Origin: Candidatus Yanofskyibacteriota bacterium
Lineage (GTDB): Bacteria; Patescibacteriota; Minisyncoccia; 2-02-FULL-40-12; GWA2-44-9
Assembly (NCBI GenBank): GCA_020852375.1
Contig: JADZAY010000017.1
Location: forward strand, 1 to 35,366
Direction of reading: 5' to 3'
DNA: 35,366 nt
Shown here: positions 34,021 to 35,366 of the stretch, one piece after another
How the letters are laid out: each line of letters starts with the position of its first letter
Position numbering within the stretch: position 1 is the stretch's first letter
Translations under genes and position numbers: made by a program
Notes under the pieces: model-generated
The model's input: only the letters and a program-made list of their open reading frames with translations
Database searches by the model: none
What the model was told of the DNA's origin: nothing

Positions 34021-34551
34021 ATGAACACGCTTCGCTCGCTGGTAACCCTCGCAGACCTCAATATTCTCATCCGCCTTGTGGCGGCCACCGTGCTCGGCGG
34101 TGTCATCGGGTATGAACGCGAGCGCTCCGGAAAGATCGCAGGGCTTCGCACGCATACGCTCGTTGCGCTCGGCTCCGCACTGTTCACGGCGATATCGTTC
34201 CTGCTGTACCGTGAACTTCCGTCGATCAACGGCGTTATCGGGTACGATTATCACCTCATCGCCAACATCATCGTCGGTATCGGGTTCATTGGCGCCGGTG
34301 CCATCATGCGCAACGGCGACCGCGTTTCGGGAACAACGACCGCGGCATCGCTGTGGGTGGTTGCGGCCATCGGCATGGCGTCGGGTCTCGGATTCTTCAA
34401 AGAGGCCGCGGCAACGACCATATTAGCGTATCTGGTGCTCACGGCATTGTGGGCGTTGGAACAGCGCATGCGCAAGAGCGTGCACTATCAGCACGACCAC
34501 CCCGCAGAAGCGGCGTCGGCGGCGGCCGACGAAAAATCCGCCGCATCGTAG
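34021..34551 (+). CDS. MgtC/SapB family membrane protein
   Basis: LIRLVAATVLGGVIGYERERSGKIAGLRTHTLVALGSALFT, GIGFIGAGAIMRNGDRVSGTTTAASLWVVAAIGMASGLG. Confidence 0.9.
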   Translation: MNTLRSLVTLADLNILIRLVAATVLGGVIGYERERSGKIAGLRTHTLVALGSALFTAISFLLYRELPSINGVIGYDYHLIANIIVGIGFIGAGAIMRNGDRVSGTTTAASLWVVAAIGMASGLGFFKEAAATTILAYLVLTALWALEQRMRKSVHYQHDHPAEAASAAADEKSAAS

Positions 34552-34554
34552 GAG

Positions 34555-34583
34555 CAAAAAGCCGCGCGTGAAGCGCGGCGTTC
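34555..34583 (-). terminator. Intrinsic terminator (minus strand)
   Basis: Minus strand GCCGCGC..GCGCGGC followed by TTTTTGC. Confidence 0.7.
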
Positions 34584-34584
34584 G

Positions 34585-34977
34585 TTATGAGCTCTTCTTC
34601 CACCACGTGCGAGGGGTGAAGAGATCGATGATGTCGACCAGGTACCAGGTGAACAGTAACAGCGCGAGCGTGATGGCGCCAGACGCGTTCTGCATGTTCG
34701 GATGACGACCGCCGATGTCCAGGAGGATGATAAGGGTATTGGAGGAAAGGACGGCGAGCGCCCTTGGCCACCAATCCCACTCGTCGAGTAGCATGCCGAT
34801 CTTGGCGAAGGCGCTCAACAGGACCCAGGCACAGAACAGGATGAAGGGAAACGTCAACGGGCTCCCATTGCTTGCCGCATCGGTCTGTGCTCCGGAGGCG
34901 CCGATGGCCATAGCGAAGAACAGGGCGAAGAGTGCGAACGAGACGACGCCCATCATGCGACGGAATTCGATTGGCAT
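34585..34977 (-). CDS. Hypothetical polytopic membrane protein (130 aa)
   Basis: Three to four hydrophobic segments; AGGAGGTTG upstream; promoter-like TTGACA-N16-TAATGT further upstream. Confidence 0.7.
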   Translation of the reverse strand: MPIEFRRMMGVVSFALFALFFAMAIGASGAQTDAASNGSPLTFPFILFCAWVLLSAFAKIGMLLDEWDWWPRALAVLSSNTLIILLDIGGRHPNMQNASGAITLALLLFTWYLVDIIDLFTPRTWWKKSS

Positions 34978-35133
34978 CTCAACCTCCTACAAAGAGCGAT
35001 GGAATGACATTATCATAATTATTTTATTTGTCAATTTTCGAAGCTCAACAATCTCTTCTTTGCCCTCCACTCCCGCTCCCCTCGGCACCCCCACCTCTCC
35101 GCCATGCCCTCCGTTGGCACTCGCGCAGGGAGT

Positions 35134-35203
35134 GGCATCCGGGCGATGCTGACGGCGCTCCGGCTTTGGAGACGGAGCGCCTGAGGCATCGCCAGCGGAT
35201 GCC
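35134..35203. repeat. Long imperfect hairpin in GC-rich intergenic DNA
   Basis: GGCATCCG-GGCGATGC-TGAC-GGCGCTCCG ... CGGAGCGCC-TGA-GGCATCGCC-AG-CGGATGCC. Confidence 0.75.
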
Positions 35204-35271
35204 AGTGATTCCTTCCGCTCGGAAGCCTCCGGAGGGCACAGCGGCGATGCGGTAGGGTCTTTCCTCCACGA

Positions 35272-35366
35272 CCGAACGCCTCGGCACCCCAGCGAGGCTT
35301 CGCGGACCGGGAGGCAGAGCCACTGCCGAGCGGGAGCGTGAGGGATGAGGCGCTCCGGACCGGGAG
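35272..35366. repeat. GC-rich dispersed repeat, copy B (cut by the window end)
   Basis: 94 of 95 positions match 15846-15940 by eye. Confidence 0.9.

Noticed and set aside
1-35366. CRISPR array or defence island
   Set aside because: No regularly spaced short direct repeats and no Cas, restriction-modification or toxin-antitoxin signatures were recognised. The repeats present are GC-rich palindromes and one gene-fragment duplication.
1-35366. Alternative genetic code (UGA recoding as in SR1/Gracilibacteria)
   Set aside because: Well-supported genes (for example maf, aspS-region genes, mscL, murE) end at expected lengths using TGA, TAG or TAA, and no in-frame TGA interrupts conserved domains apart from the local 33360-33380 anomaly.

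Overview
This 35.4-kb, GC-rich bacterial window has dense, mostly plus-strand housekeeping genes. The gene set and small protein sizes suggest a Candidate Phyla Radiation (Patescibacteria) chromosome, but this is inference without any search. Recognisable genes are maf, a P1B-like P-type ATPase, gpsA, a DUF378 protein, a JAMM/MPN-like protein, a TM0106-type RecB-like nuclease, secD, secF, a sigma-region-4/HARE-HTH-like regulator, a VirD4/TraG-like ATPase with a membrane partner, tRNA-Lys(TTT), aspS, and a cell-wall block (D,D-carboxypeptidase, mraY, ftsW, FemAB-like, murE). These are followed by thyX, a cupredoxin-like protein, a presenilin/SPP-type GxGD protease, a beta-CASP MBL protein, lon, yvcK-like, an AlkA-like glycosylase, mscL and an MgtC family gene. 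Short minus-strand ORFs with their own promoters and terminators are interspersed. The observations most worth following up are: (i) a CIRCE operator overlapping the lon promoter; (ii) a bacterial presenilin-like protease next to an anchored cupredoxin-fold protein without copper ligands; (iii) an unannotated minus-strand structured RNA candidate at about 21653-21830; (iv) a 33-codon leaderless uORF bounded by a 12-bp inverted repeat that covers the femAB-like start codon; (v) a P-type ATPase with CPC replaced by CAD; (vi) a GAD-less AspRS; (vii) a 123-bp near-identical partial duplication of the alkA-like gene flanking yvcK; (viii) GC-rich palindromic dispersed repeats; and (ix) many genes whose -10 box lies only about 7-15 nt before the start codon.
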